Assembly: GCF_024758505.1 (NCBI RefSeq) | Contig: NZ_CP077970.1 | Coordinates: 558,001-622,000, forward strand | Direction: 5' to 3' | From: Bradyrhizobium arachidis | GTDB lineage: Bacteria > Pseudomonadota > Alphaproteobacteria > Rhizobiales > Xanthobacteraceae | DNA: 64,000 nt | Program-made: the position numbers and the translations under genes | The notes under the pieces: model-generated | The model's input: the letters and a program-made list of their open reading frames with translations, nothing else | The model's database searches: none | Told to the model about the DNA's origin: nothing | Part shown: positions 17,000 through 25,183 of the stretch, one piece after another | Position numbering within the stretch: position 1 is the first letter of the stretch | Layout of the letters: every line of letters begins with the position of its first letter

Positions 17000-17692
17000 T
17001 CAGTATTTTGGTCGGTGCGAGTTCGCCCACTCGCGGGCATGCGGAATGGGTACACGTGGCGGCAGGATCGCACGAAGCTTTTGCGTTGTCGGCAGACCTT
17101 CCATGCGCTCCCGCCAGCGGCAAAAGGCCGGATATTTTGGGTACATGGACTTGCCCTCTTCAGTCAGGCTGAACGCAAATGTGCTCGGCAACAGGAAGAA
17201 ATCCGCGATCGTGAGTTCCGACCCAACCAAATAGTCCTGGCCGTGCGCGAGTTCGCGTTCGATGACCTTGAGCGTCGTTTCGACCTTTGGCAGTGCATGC
17301 GCCACGACCTTCTCGTCGGACGCGATCCCGAGCTCCGGAAAGACCAGCCGCTCATGGGTCACGTGATGGATCATGTAGGGGTAGACGTAGGAATTGACGA
17401 TGCCGATCCATTGGTTCATGCGCGCCCGCGCGCGTGGATCTCGCGGCGTCAGCCGAGCTCCCTCGAACGCCTCGTCGATATAACTCACGATGGCGCTTGT
17501 CTCGTAGACGATGAAGTCGTCGTGTCGGAGGATGGGCACGCGGTTGAAGGGGTGCAGCGCGAGGTGTTCGGCCTTGCCCATCACCGGCTCGAGGTCCTGG
17601 AATGTGTAGGCGACGTCCTTGTGGGTCAGGACGAGCCGCACGATGTTGACGAACGTGCTCCGTGGAAAGCCGTAGACAATGATCTCGGACAT
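17000..17692 (-). CDS. Glutathione S-transferase
   Basis: A 230-aa cytosolic GST. The N-terminal thioredoxin-like domain has IIVYGFPRSTFVNIVRLVL (catalytic Ser region) and the glutathione-binding VPILRHDDFIVYETSAIVSYID. The C-terminal helical domain has GSELTIADFFLLP. It would conjugate glutathione to electrophiles or peroxides, fitting the oxidative-stress setting. The start at 17692 follows AGGAG; longer frames have no support. The DUF1127 gene lies 43 bp upstream. Confidence 0.9.
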   Translation of the reverse strand: MSEIIVYGFPRSTFVNIVRLVLTHKDVAYTFQDLEPVMGKAEHLALHPFNRVPILRHDDFIVYETSAIVSYIDEAFEGARLTPRDPRARARMNQWIGIVNSYVYPYMIHHVTHERLVFPELGIASDEKVVAHALPKVETTLKVIERELAHGQDYLVGSELTIADFFLLPSTFAFSLTEEGKSMYPKYPAFCRWRERMEGLPTTQKLRAILPPRVPIPHAREWANSHRPKY

Positions 17693-17735
17693 CTTTCTCC
17701 TCCCCGTCCTTTCGCTTGTGGTCGATCGAGTTCGA

Positions 17736-17972
17736 TTAGCGCCAGAACGGCATGTCGGCCTGCTCCAGGGCCTCTTCCCGGGTGAGCCCGAGATCGGCAA
17801 GGAGGTGGGGATCATCGGCAATCGCGCGCAGATCGGCGCGCTGGTGCTTCCGCTCGCTCCTCGTGAGCCAGCCGTCGAGGAGCTTCAGCCATGAATTTGG
17901 TTGATGATCCGCGGTCGTCGTGCCGCGTCGCACTCGCACTGGAAAGTCACTATCTGCAAAAATCGTTGACAT
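17736..17972 (-). CDS. DUF1127 small protein
   Basis: A 78-aa protein ending in the DUF1127 (YjiS-like) motif: RADLRAIADDPHLLADLGLTREEAL. Such Arg-rich small proteins occur widely in alphaproteobacteria and some bind RNA. The start at 17972 follows GGAG. It is divergent from the LysR gene and upstream of GST. Confidence 0.8.
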   Translation of the reverse strand: MSTIFADSDFPVRVRRGTTTADHQPNSWLKLLDGWLTRSERKHQRADLRAIADDPHLLADLGLTREEALEQADMPFWR

Positions 17973-18101
17973 ATTGCGGCTCCAAATCCCATGATTTCGC
18001 ATTGTCGCCGCCTGCATAGGGCCGGCGGGGCGCAATCCGCAAAGCATCGTTTCTCAGGCCTGCCCCAATTTTTCTCATGAACTCCCCTAGGAAGCTTCGC
18101 A

Positions 18102-19037
18102 ATGCGCCCGCACTTGCCGCCGCTGAACGCTCTGAAGGCCTTCGAAGCCGCAGCCCGGCATGAAAGCTTTACGCGCGCCGCAGAAGAGCTGTGTGTCACC
18201 CAGGGTGCGGTGAGCCACCAGGTGAAGGCGCTTGAGACCGAACTTGCGATCAAACTCTTCAATCGTGAGCGGCAGCGACTGATTATCACCGAGGCGGGCA
18301 GGGACTATCTCGCCGTTGTGCGTGACGCGCTGGATCGAATCGCTGCGGGCACCGAGCGTTTGTTGCAGCGGCAGAGCGCAGGCGTTCTCACCGTCAGCAC
18401 CTCGCCGGATTTTGCCGCCAAATGGCTGGTGCATCGGCTCGGTCATTTCGCGGGGGCGCATTCCGGCATCGATCTCCGCGTCTCGGCCACGATGCATCAC
18501 GTCGATTTTGCCCGCGAGGAGGTCGATCTTGCCGTGCGCCACGGCGACGGAAATTGGCCGGGTCTCGATGCCGTAAGGCTCTCCTCGGAACGGCTGTTTG
18601 CCGTATGCAGTCCAAAGTTACTGTCGGGCCGCCGCCGCATCAGCGGGGTCGCCGATATTCTCAAATTTCCTCTGATCCACCTGGACAGCCGATCCGACTG
18701 GGCGAATTGGCTGCGCGGCGTCGGCATCGATGACGCCGATGTCACGCACGGCCCCGTGCTCAATCGTGCGAGCATGGTTATCGATGCCGCGATCAATGGG
18801 CAAGGTATTGCTCTTGCTCGCACGACATTGGCGGCCTGGGATCTGATCAACGGTCGGCTGGCGCTGGCTTTCCCGGAGTCCTTGCCGCTGTCGAAGACAT
18901 ATTGGATCGTTTGCCCGAAGGCGACTGCGTCGCTGCCGAAGATTGCGACTTTTCGTGACTGGCTGCTTGCGGAGGCGTCGAACGACCTGCGTGCCCTCAA
19001 ATCGCTCACCGGGACCTCGAAGACGAAGCGCCGGTAA
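18102..19037 (+). CDS. LysR-family (GcvA-like) transcriptional regulator
   Basis: A 311-aa LTTR with an N-terminal winged helix (LPPLNALKAFEAAARHESFTRAAEELCVTQGAVSHQVKALE in pieces) typical of the GcvA group, and a PBP-like effector domain (about 95-300). It is transcribed away from the DUF1127-GST pair with a 129-bp gap, the usual arrangement for a regulator and its target. The effector is unknown. Confidence 0.88.
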   Translation: MRPHLPPLNALKAFEAAARHESFTRAAEELCVTQGAVSHQVKALETELAIKLFNRERQRLIITEAGRDYLAVVRDALDRIAAGTERLLQRQSAGVLTVSTSPDFAAKWLVHRLGHFAGAHSGIDLRVSATMHHVDFAREEVDLAVRHGDGNWPGLDAVRLSSERLFAVCSPKLLSGRRRISGVADILKFPLIHLDSRSDWANWLRGVGIDDADVTHGPVLNRASMVIDAAINGQGIALARTTLAAWDLINGRLALAFPESLPLSKTYWIVCPKATASLPKIATFRDWLLAEASNDLRALKSLTGTSKTKRR

Positions 19038-19554
19038 TGCCAACGAAACCGTCGTACCTTGCCCAATTATCGTTGCTCGGGAGTCCGGTGCGATCTTGAA
19101 CCGGGGAACTCAGCCACTCGTCAATGTTGGCACTGCTATCACACGCCAGGAACAGAAGGCCCCACGCTTTTGTTCAACGTCCAGAGTCTAACTCAAAGGA
19201 CACGCAGGTGTTGTCGCCATGTCGGCTGTCTGCGGGGAGACCGGACATCGGATGTCGCGTTGACTGCCGCGTTTGACCCTGAGCGGCCTATTGCTACGCG
19301 TCGATTGCGTGATGTAGGACGTCCTCTAACGCGCTCTCATGATCGTACAGTACGGCTGTCCAAAATTCAGGTTTTGAACCGCATGGAGGCCCTGGTCGTG
19401 CAGTAAGGGCGCGAGCGGCCCGCCTGAGAGCCTCCTCTTAAGTTTTGTTCTGGCGTCGCTCTGGTTCCGGGTACATACTAGTTCCATCACGCACGCCATT
19501 GTTGCTACGGCCGGTTGCGCTCCTGCCCAATTCACGTAGGGAAAGGAGAGTGCC
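19038..19554. other. Intergenic DNA, no gene supported
   Basis: About 500 bp between the LysR gene and two small ORFs. Open frames here lack ribosome-binding sites and normal codon use. GGAAAGGAG near 19540 belongs to the next small gene. Confidence 0.45.
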
Positions 19555-19749
19555 ATGAGACGACGCTCACAACCCCACACATTTGACGACAATCTGCACG
19601 CGGAGAGAGTTCGCATCATAGCGGAACTGGAAAACACGCCGCCGGGACCGCAGCGTGATCTTCTAGAAGGCAAACTGCGCCAGCTCGAAACCGCTTCTAA
19701 TATAGACGGGTGGCTAACGTCGCCGGGGCTACAACCTCCTGAAGAATAA
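19555..19749 (+). CDS. Hypothetical 64-aa soluble protein
   Basis: A small charged protein with a predicted helix (DNLHAERVRIIAELEN then QRDLLEGKLRQLETA). GGAG lies about 8 nt before the ATG. No domain is recognised. It is 45 bp upstream of another small gene on the same strand. Confidence 0.55.
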   Translation: MRRRSQPHTFDDNLHAERVRIIAELENTPPGPQRDLLEGKLRQLETASNIDGWLTSPGLQPPEE

Positions 19750-19794
19750 GGCCGCCTCAGTTGGTGGCCTTTCGTTGTGAAAGGGGGTCGGCAG

Positions 19795-19968
19795 ATGCAA
19801 GAGTACCGCGCACATATCATGGGCCTCGACGGGCATATCGAGCTTAGCATCCAACTGATCTGCGAGGACGAAACCGAAGCCAAGAAGCGCGCCAGAGTCT
19901 TGGCTGACGGGTACGACGTAGAGCTGTGGAGTCAAGATCGAAAGATCGCGGAATTTAAGAGTGAGTAA
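19795..19968 (+). CDS. Hypothetical 57-aa protein
   Basis: A small acidic/basic protein (MQEYRAHIMGLDGHIELSIQ) with an alpha/beta pattern, probably a short sandwich fold. The ATG at 19795 follows GGGGG; a GTG six codons upstream is possible. It is probably cotranscribed with the 64-aa gene. The function is unknown. Confidence 0.5.
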   Translation: MQEYRAHIMGLDGHIELSIQLICEDETEAKKRARVLADGYDVELWSQDRKIAEFKSE

Positions 19969-20072
19969 GGAGACTCGATCAAGCTGAAGTGAATGAGCCG
20001 TCAAGTTCGCGAGTCTCCCTTCTTGCTGGTTCCTAATTGACAAGCAGTCCCGCTTTGGCAAAGTCGCGGGCT

Positions 20073-20142
20073 TGGGGATGGCGATCTCCCCATGAGGCGA
20101 CATGCCCAAGCATCGCGTCCGGATTTTTGAGAAGGACGCAGC
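20073..20142 (+). ncRNA. Structured 5' leader, copy B
   Basis: Hairpin 1 is TGGGGA/TCCCCA (20073-20078 with 20087-20092), hairpin 2 is GGC-GACAT-GCC (20096-20106), then CAAG, four bases and hairpin 3 GCGTCC/GGACGC (20115-20120 with 20134-20139), ending 3 nt before the ATG of the ABC ATPase. The loop of hairpin 1 and the loop of hairpin 3 differ from copies A and C while the stems are kept. In this copy a 12-codon frame starting ATGAGGCG stops just before the ribosome-binding site. Confidence 0.6.
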
Positions 20143-20889
20143 ATGTCATCCGTCAACGACGGGTTTTCGCCAGATCGTTCAGCGTCTTTGCTGAGCGTAA
20201 GAGACCTGACCAAGCGCTATGGAAGAGACGGCACCGCTATCGACGGCGTGACGTTCTCTGCTGTCGCAGGCGAAATCCTCGGCATCATCGGTCCAAACGG
20301 CGCCGGCAAGTCGACGCTCCTGGAAGCCGTTGCCGGACTTCTACCGGTGAATTCAGGCGACGTCTTTTGGCGCGGAGAGCCGTTGCACGCAGGTCGTCGA
20401 CGCGATGTCCTGTTCTACCTGCCTGATGGCGTCCGTCCATACCAAGATCAATCGGCCCTACAGGTCGTGTCGTTTGTCGGCAACGTCTTTCGACGGTCCG
20501 ACACAGACATCAGGTCGATCATAGAAGCGCTCGGGTTACAGCCGGTGCTTCGAAAGCGCGTGCACGCCCTGTCGAAGGGCTATGCTCGACGCCTGATGCT
20601 GACCATCGGACTGCTTGCGTCGCACGAGCTGCTGCTGATGGACGAACCATTTGACGGATTTGATCTGCGGCAGACGCGGGACGTCATGGGTCTATTGCGT
20701 CGCCAGACGGGACGCGGACGCACGCTGATCCTCTCAATTCATCAGTTGCGGGATGCCGAACGGGTCTGTGACCGCTTCATCCTGCTCTCGGCAGGGCAGG
20801 TGCGCGGGTCCGGAGGACTTGCAGACCTGCGTGCGCGAACGGGACTGCCGAACGGCTCACTGGAGGATATCTTCCTTGCACTCACGTGA
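20143..20889 (+). CDS. ABC transporter ATPase behind leader B
   Basis: A 248-aa ATP-binding subunit of the ABC-2 export type. Walker A is GPNGAGKST, the signature is LSKGYARRL (degenerate, with K for G), Walker B is LLLMDEPFDG, and the H-loop region is LILSIHQLRDAE. The permease GTG follows after 7 bp. The pair resembles GldA/GldFG-type exporters. The substrate is unknown, but the leader links it to the stress cluster. Confidence 0.88.
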   Translation: MSSVNDGFSPDRSASLLSVRDLTKRYGRDGTAIDGVTFSAVAGEILGIIGPNGAGKSTLLEAVAGLLPVNSGDVFWRGEPLHAGRRRDVLFYLPDGVRPYQDQSALQVVSFVGNVFRRSDTDIRSIIEALGLQPVLRKRVHALSKGYARRLMLTIGLLASHELLLMDEPFDGFDLRQTRDVMGLLRRQTGRGRTLILSIHQLRDAERVCDRFILLSAGQVRGSGGLADLRARTGLPNGSLEDIFLALT

Positions 20890-20896
20890 GGCATAC

Positions 20897-22249
20897 GTGC
20901 GGCCTACCGCACCGTTCGTTCCGCTGCTCGCAAAGGAGCTCCGCGAGGTAACGGCCGGACGAGCGCTTTGGACCATGTTGCTGCTGGTCTGTCCGCTCGT
21001 CGGGTACAGCTTCGTCCAGGCAGTCTCGCTCTACAGCGAGTCAAGCGCTACGGCCCTGCAGTCGCCAGTTTTGGCGAGGAGTCTCTCGCCGCTCGATGGA
21101 ATTCTCGTTCCGACGTTCGGCGCATTCTATGTGGCGGTGACATTGTTGTTTCCTTTCGTGGCGATCCGGGTGCTGGGCCAGGAGAAGGAAAGCGGGGCAT
21201 TGCGCCTGCTAGTCCAGTTGCCGTACCGAACCTCGACGCTGATCGCCGCAAAATTCTGCGCCGTAGTCGCAGCTTGGCTCATGGTGAGCATACCTGCGCT
21301 GTCCGCGCTGGCTTTGTGGGCCATATTGGGCGGCCATTTGGCTGCGCCGGAGACGCTGAACCTTCTGTTCGGTCATTTGCTCTACGGTCTGCTGGCCGGC
21401 GCCATTGGGCTACTCGCTGCGGCCATCTCCGACAATTCGGCAACCGCCGCCATCATCGCGCTTGCTGTCACGATCGGATCATGGGTGCTGGATTTCACGC
21501 TCGCGGGCCGCTCAGGCCTATCGGCCTGGCTTGCGCAGATGTCGCTAACCCAGACGCTGCGTCCATTCGAGCAGGGGCTTCTCTCGGCCGGCTTGGTGCT
21601 CGGTACAACTGCCGTCATTGGCGGGCTCGCGGCGCTGACAATTGTTTGGCTTCCGCCCGGTACTTTGCGGCGTGCCAAAATCATTCGCTCTGCGTGCTGC
21701 GTACTGATGATCTTGGCGGGCCTCGGTGTCGCGACGCAGCTCAGGGCATCCGTGGATCTCAGCAAGGATCGTCGCAACTCCTTTTCGCCTGCTGATGAAC
21801 GTTTGCTCGCGACGCTTCGGCGTCCTCTCATCATCAGGGTCGCTCTCGCTGTCGAGGATCCCCGCTATATCGATCTCCGACGCAACGTGCTTGCGAAGCT
21901 CGAGCGCGCCGTGCCTGATGTCACCGTCATTCTCGCCAGCGAGCGGCCCGCGGCTGCCAACCCGTCGGACGACTATGGCCAGATCGAATATCGCTATGAC
22001 GATCGAACCGACGTAAGCCGCTCCACCAGCCCGCGAGAGATACTGCCGCTGCTATATGCGCTCGCAGGCGCGCAGCCACCGGCACCTGGCGCGGAAGAGT
22101 ACCCCGGTTATCCCTTGCTCGTTAGCGCGGACGCGACGCTGCTGTGGTTCTTCGGCGGATTGCCGCTCCTGATCGTGCTCGCGTGGTGGCGCATTCGCCG
22201 ACTCCCTCCGGACAAGGGTCTTCTCGCTCATCAAGGAGTTAAGCCATGA
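20897..22249 (+). CDS. ABC-2 permease fused to a GldG-like domain
   Basis: A 450-aa protein from the GTG at 20897, which follows GAGG near the ATPase stop. The first about 290 residues have six membrane helices with an RVLGQEKESGALRLLVQLPY cytoplasmic segment typical of ABC-2 permeases. After helix six comes VDLSKDRRNSFSPADERLLATL and a soluble alpha/beta region (about 300-410) resembling the GldG/ABC-auxiliary domain (family pattern: DLTxxKxxTLS...LL), then a final helix. In gliding systems GldF and GldG are separate; here they appear shortened and fused. Its stop overlaps the next ATG (ATGA). Confidence 0.8.
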   Translation: MRPTAPFVPLLAKELREVTAGRALWTMLLLVCPLVGYSFVQAVSLYSESSATALQSPVLARSLSPLDGILVPTFGAFYVAVTLLFPFVAIRVLGQEKESGALRLLVQLPYRTSTLIAAKFCAVVAAWLMVSIPALSALALWAILGGHLAAPETLNLLFGHLLYGLLAGAIGLLAAAISDNSATAAIIALAVTIGSWVLDFTLAGRSGLSAWLAQMSLTQTLRPFEQGLLSAGLVLGTTAVIGGLAALTIVWLPPGTLRRAKIIRSACCVLMILAGLGVATQLRASVDLSKDRRNSFSPADERLLATLRRPLIIRVALAVEDPRYIDLRRNVLAKLERAVPDVTVILASERPAAANPSDDYGQIEYRYDDRTDVSRSTSPREILPLLYALAGAQPPAPGAEEYPGYPLLVSADATLLWFFGGLPLLIVLAWWRIRRLPPDKGLLAHQGVKP

Positions 22250-22923
22250 GTGTCAGCAAGAAAATCGGAGTTGTCATCTTCGCGGCTATCGGTTGTGTGG
22301 CGCTGGGGTTGCCAGGCGTGGCCGCAGAGCCAATCAAGATTGACCTCTCGAATGAAACCGTCGGTGGGGAGCCAAAATCGCTGGTGCCAGTAGTTGGCTT
22401 CTGGAGGATCGAGGAGGAGGGGGGCAAGAAGGTGCTCACAGTCGATGGCCGCCAGTGGAAGGAAGGGCAATCGTCGGCAGGTATCGCCGACAAGGCACGG
22501 GCTCTCTACGGTGAACGCTACGCTGAGTTTCTCGATCGCGTGCAGGCCTACGCCTACTATCCCTACGCGGTCGCACCAAAAATCGAAAATTTCAGCGATG
22601 GCGAGATTTCGGTTCGCTTTGAAGGCTTGTCCGGTCGCATCGACCAGGGCGCCGGCATCCTATTCAACCTCAAGCCAAACGGGGACTACCTGACAGTCCG
22701 CGCGAACTGTCTGGAGAACAATATCGTGCTGTGGAAGTTCGAGAACGGAAAACGCTCTTCCGTCAAATGGGTACGCAATACGCCGACCGCCACGCGGCAG
22801 TGGCATGACCTCAAGATCCGCGTCAACGGCACGAAGGTGGAAGGCTATCTCGACGGCAAGCTCTATCTGGAACACACGCTGGCCCAACCGGTGTCGGGCC
22901 GGATCGGGCTCCTCGAAGGCTGA
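22246..22923 (+). CDS. Exported LamG/DUF1080-like protein with a frameshifted C-terminus
   Basis: A 225-aa protein with a signal peptide (1-27, ending VAA) and a concanavalin-like jelly roll: YLTVRANCLENNIVLWKFE and WHDLKIRVNGTKVEGYLDGK are typical of DUF1080/3-keto-disaccharide-hydrolase-like domains. The frame ends ...RIGLLEG, but the +1 frame continues SKADSHMYFADYTVAAGN and stops at about 22968, the normal family ending. A one-base gain or two-base loss near 22911 removes the last strand. The ATG overlaps the permease stop. It may be a sequencing error or a mild truncation. Confidence 0.75.
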   Translation: MSVSKKIGVVIFAAIGCVALGLPGVAAEPIKIDLSNETVGGEPKSLVPVVGFWRIEEEGGKKVLTVDGRQWKEGQSSAGIADKARALYGERYAEFLDRVQAYAYYPYAVAPKIENFSDGEISVRFEGLSGRIDQGAGILFNLKPNGDYLTVRANCLENNIVLWKFENGKRSSVKWVRNTPTATRQWHDLKIRVNGTKVEGYLDGKLYLEHTLAQPVSGRIGLLEG

Positions 22924-23031
22924 CAGCCACATGTACTTCGCGGATTACACGGTCGCTGCTGGCAATTGAACGCGGTTCCGGCGAGTTGGTGGCGCCTTGA
23001 CAAATCCGGGCGTCGCGCCTTACTTCCACTC

Positions 23032-23101
23032 ATGGGGAAGCGATCTCCCCATGAGGCGACATGCCCAAGAATCGCGTCCGGTTTTCCAACAAGGACGCTG
23101 C
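23032..23101 (+). ncRNA. Structured 5' leader, copy C
   Basis: Hairpin 1 is ATGGGGA/TCCCCAT (23032-23038 with 23046-23052), hairpin 2 is GGC-GACAT-GCC (23055-23065), then CAAG, four bases and hairpin 3 GCGTCC/GGACGC (23074-23079 with 23093-23098), three bases before the MFS ATG. AAGGA at 23091-23095 is partly paired in hairpin 3. It is the clearest copy. An in-frame ATG inside the leader could extend the MFS protein by 17 residues, which is judged less likely. Confidence 0.62.
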
Positions 23102-24391
23102 ATGTCTGCCGTTAAACCCATTCCCTCTACATATTTGCGGTCCCCAATCGCGCTGCTGTTCGCTGCACGCGCCGCGCGCGGGCTTGGTGACGGCTTTGCC
23201 ACGATCATTTTGCCGGCTTACCTCGTCGAGTTGGGTTACTCCCCTTTCCAGATCGGCGTGGTTGCCACCGGCGCCCTGCTAGGGACCGCCATCCTAACGC
23301 TGGGCGTCGGTTGGCTGGGAGGTCGTCGCGATCTGCGCACGCTATTACTGCTGAGCGCCCTGACGATGATGGCGACGGGTCTGGCTTTTCCATTCGCGGA
23401 GGCGTTTCCGGTCATCCTGCTCCTTGCCTTTGTCGGCACGATCAATCCGTCGCCAGGAGACATCGGAATCTTCGTGCCGCTTGAGCACGCACTCCTGGCA
23501 AGCGATGCGAGCGACCAGAAACGTACGCAGGTCTTTGCCCGCTATAGCTTGATTGGTGGACTCTCGACGGCAGCGGGCGCCTTGATGGCCACTGCGCCCG
23601 ACCTTCTTGTTTCGTTTGACGTGTCGAGGCTCGCTGCCCTGAAGTCCATGTTCTTCGTCTATACCGTCCTTGGTCTCATCGGCGCAGTTCTCTATCGTCT
23701 GCTGCCGGAAGCCTCAGCCGCAATTGACGAACGACCGAAGACGTCAGTCCTCGGCCCTTCGCGCCCAATTGTCTACCGGCTTGCAGCTCTCTTCAGCGTC
23801 GATGCCTTTGCCGGGGGCTTTGCCGTTCAATCGCTTGTCGCCTTGTGGCTGTTCGAGCGCTTCGACCTCTCGCTTTCGAGCGCCAGCCTCTTCTTCTTCT
23901 GGTCCAATACGCTTTCGGCCTTTTCCTATCCGCTCGCGGCAAGGCTGTCGCAGCGTTTCGGGTTGGTCAACACCATGGTCTTCACGCACATCCCCTCAAG
24001 CATCTGCCTGATCGCGGCCGCTCTCATTCCGAACCTGACGGTCGTACTGATCCTGCTTTCGATCCGGGCGGCGCTTTCGCAGATGGATGTGCCAACGCGC
24101 ACCTCCTACGTGATGGCGGTCGTCACACCCGAGGAGCGCCCGGCGGCCGCCAGCGTGACGGCCGTCCCGCGCAGCCTTGCCTCAGCCATAAGTCCGAGCT
24201 TAGCCGGCGCGCTGCTCGGTACGGCATTTTCGGGACTACCGCTCGTGATCTGCGGCGCGCTGAAGATTGCCTATGACATCACACTGCTCCTGTCGTTCCG
24301 TCACATCAAACCGCCCGAAGAAGCCGAAGGGACGGTCAAGGAGGCGACCGGGAGGACGGGGCAGATTTCGAGGACCCGGAGAGCGGGATGA
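23102..24391 (+). CDS. MFS transporter behind leader C
   Basis: A 429-aa major facilitator with 12 predicted helices. It starts MSAVKPIPSTYLRSPIALLF, and the helix 2-3 loop has GWLGGRRDLRTLLL, the MFS motif A region. It is translationally coupled to a 45-aa ORF and then Fe/Mn SOD. Related MFS genes sit beside ChrB-domain and SOD genes in other bacteria, so export of chromate-related or oxidant-derived compounds is possible. An upstream start in the leader is rejected because the ribosome-binding site and leader fit 23102. Confidence 0.85.
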   Translation: MSAVKPIPSTYLRSPIALLFAARAARGLGDGFATIILPAYLVELGYSPFQIGVVATGALLGTAILTLGVGWLGGRRDLRTLLLLSALTMMATGLAFPFAEAFPVILLLAFVGTINPSPGDIGIFVPLEHALLASDASDQKRTQVFARYSLIGGLSTAAGALMATAPDLLVSFDVSRLAALKSMFFVYTVLGLIGAVLYRLLPEASAAIDERPKTSVLGPSRPIVYRLAALFSVDAFAGGFAVQSLVALWLFERFDLSLSSASLFFFWSNTLSAFSYPLAARLSQRFGLVNTMVFTHIPSSICLIAAALIPNLTVVLILLSIRAALSQMDVPTRTSYVMAVVTPEERPAAASVTAVPRSLASAISPSLAGALLGTAFSGLPLVICGALKIAYDITLLLSFRHIKPPEEAEGTVKEATGRTGQISRTRRAG

Positions 24392-24525
24392 CAGTGGATA
24401 GAACAGGCCGGAATTTCGTCGCCGCAGAGGCCTCGCCCGCCGTGCTGGGCAGCACGCCCGTCTGGGTGCAAGCCGTCACGTCCAATCTGAAAATGATCCG
24501 TGATCTCAACGGAGGAGCGCCATGA
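24388..24525 (+). CDS. 45-aa ORF coupled between MFS and SOD genes
   Basis: The ATG overlaps the MFS stop (ATGA at 24388-24391), and the TGA overlaps the SOD ATG (ATGA at 24522-24525). The product begins MTVDRTGRNFVAAEASPAVL and ends LKMIRDLNGGAP. It has no membrane helix. Double overlap is strong positional evidence for translation. Its last codons hold GGAGGAG, the SOD ribosome-binding site. It may be a real small protein or simply a translational bridge. Confidence 0.5.
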   Translation: MTVDRTGRNFVAAEASPAVLGSTPVWVQAVTSNLKMIRDLNGGAP

Positions 24526-25112
24526 CCTACGCTATGAAGCCGCTTTCCTGCGACCCGAGCCGAATCCGGGGCATGTCGGAGCGAATGATTATCAGCCACT
24601 ACGAAAACAACTATGGCGGCGCGGTCAAGCGCTTGAATCTGATCGACGAAAAGCTTGCCGAGCTCGACTATGCAAATGCCGCGGGCTTCCTGATCAATGG
24701 TCTGAAGCGCGAGCAACTTATCGCGACCAACTCGATGATCCTTCATGAAGTGTTCTTTGACGGTCTCGGTGACGAAAGCGAACCGGGTGCAAGCTTGAAG
24801 GAGATCCTGGCGCACGACTTCGGTTCTTATGATCGTTGGCGCGTCGAGTTCATGGCTATGGGGAAGGCACTCGGCGGTGGCTCCGGTTGGGTGCTGCTGA
24901 CATGGTCGCCGCGCGATCGCAAGCTCGTCAATCAGTGGGCCTCAGACCACTGTCACACCCTTGCGGGCGGAACGCCGATTTTGGCGCTCGATATGTACGA
25001 GCACTCCTATCACATCGACTATGGCGCCAAGGCAGGGAACTACGTCGATGTCTTCATGGCGGCGATTAGTTGGCCGGCGGTACAGCGCGCTTATGAAGGG
25101 ATGCAAAGATGA
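24522..25112 (+). CDS. Fe/Mn-family superoxide dismutase (ChrC-like)
   Basis: A 196-aa dismutase-family protein converting superoxide to peroxide and oxygen. Metal ligands are visible as the His in MIISHYENNYGGAV, the His in SMILHEVFFDGL, and Asp plus His in LALDMYEHSYHIDYG. GSGWVLLTW is also conserved. SOD-family proteins named ChrC occur in chromate operons, matching the ChrB-domain gene nearby. No signal peptide is seen. It is coupled to the upstream 45-aa ORF. Confidence 0.88.
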   Translation: MTYAMKPLSCDPSRIRGMSERMIISHYENNYGGAVKRLNLIDEKLAELDYANAAGFLINGLKREQLIATNSMILHEVFFDGLGDESEPGASLKEILAHDFGSYDRWRVEFMAMGKALGGGSGWVLLTWSPRDRKLVNQWASDHCHTLAGGTPILALDMYEHSYHIDYGAKAGNYVDVFMAAISWPAVQRAYEGMQR

Positions 25113-25183
25113 CACGCGGCTCCGGATTCTGAACGTGCGGGCAGGACTCATTGGAGACGACATGCCTGACGAAGGAGGATGCA

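Noticed and set aside
22997..23101. 35-residue N-terminal extension of the MFS protein
   Set aside because: It is the translated structured leader, repeated before two other genes in different frames relative to their starts; the ribosome-binding site fits 23102.
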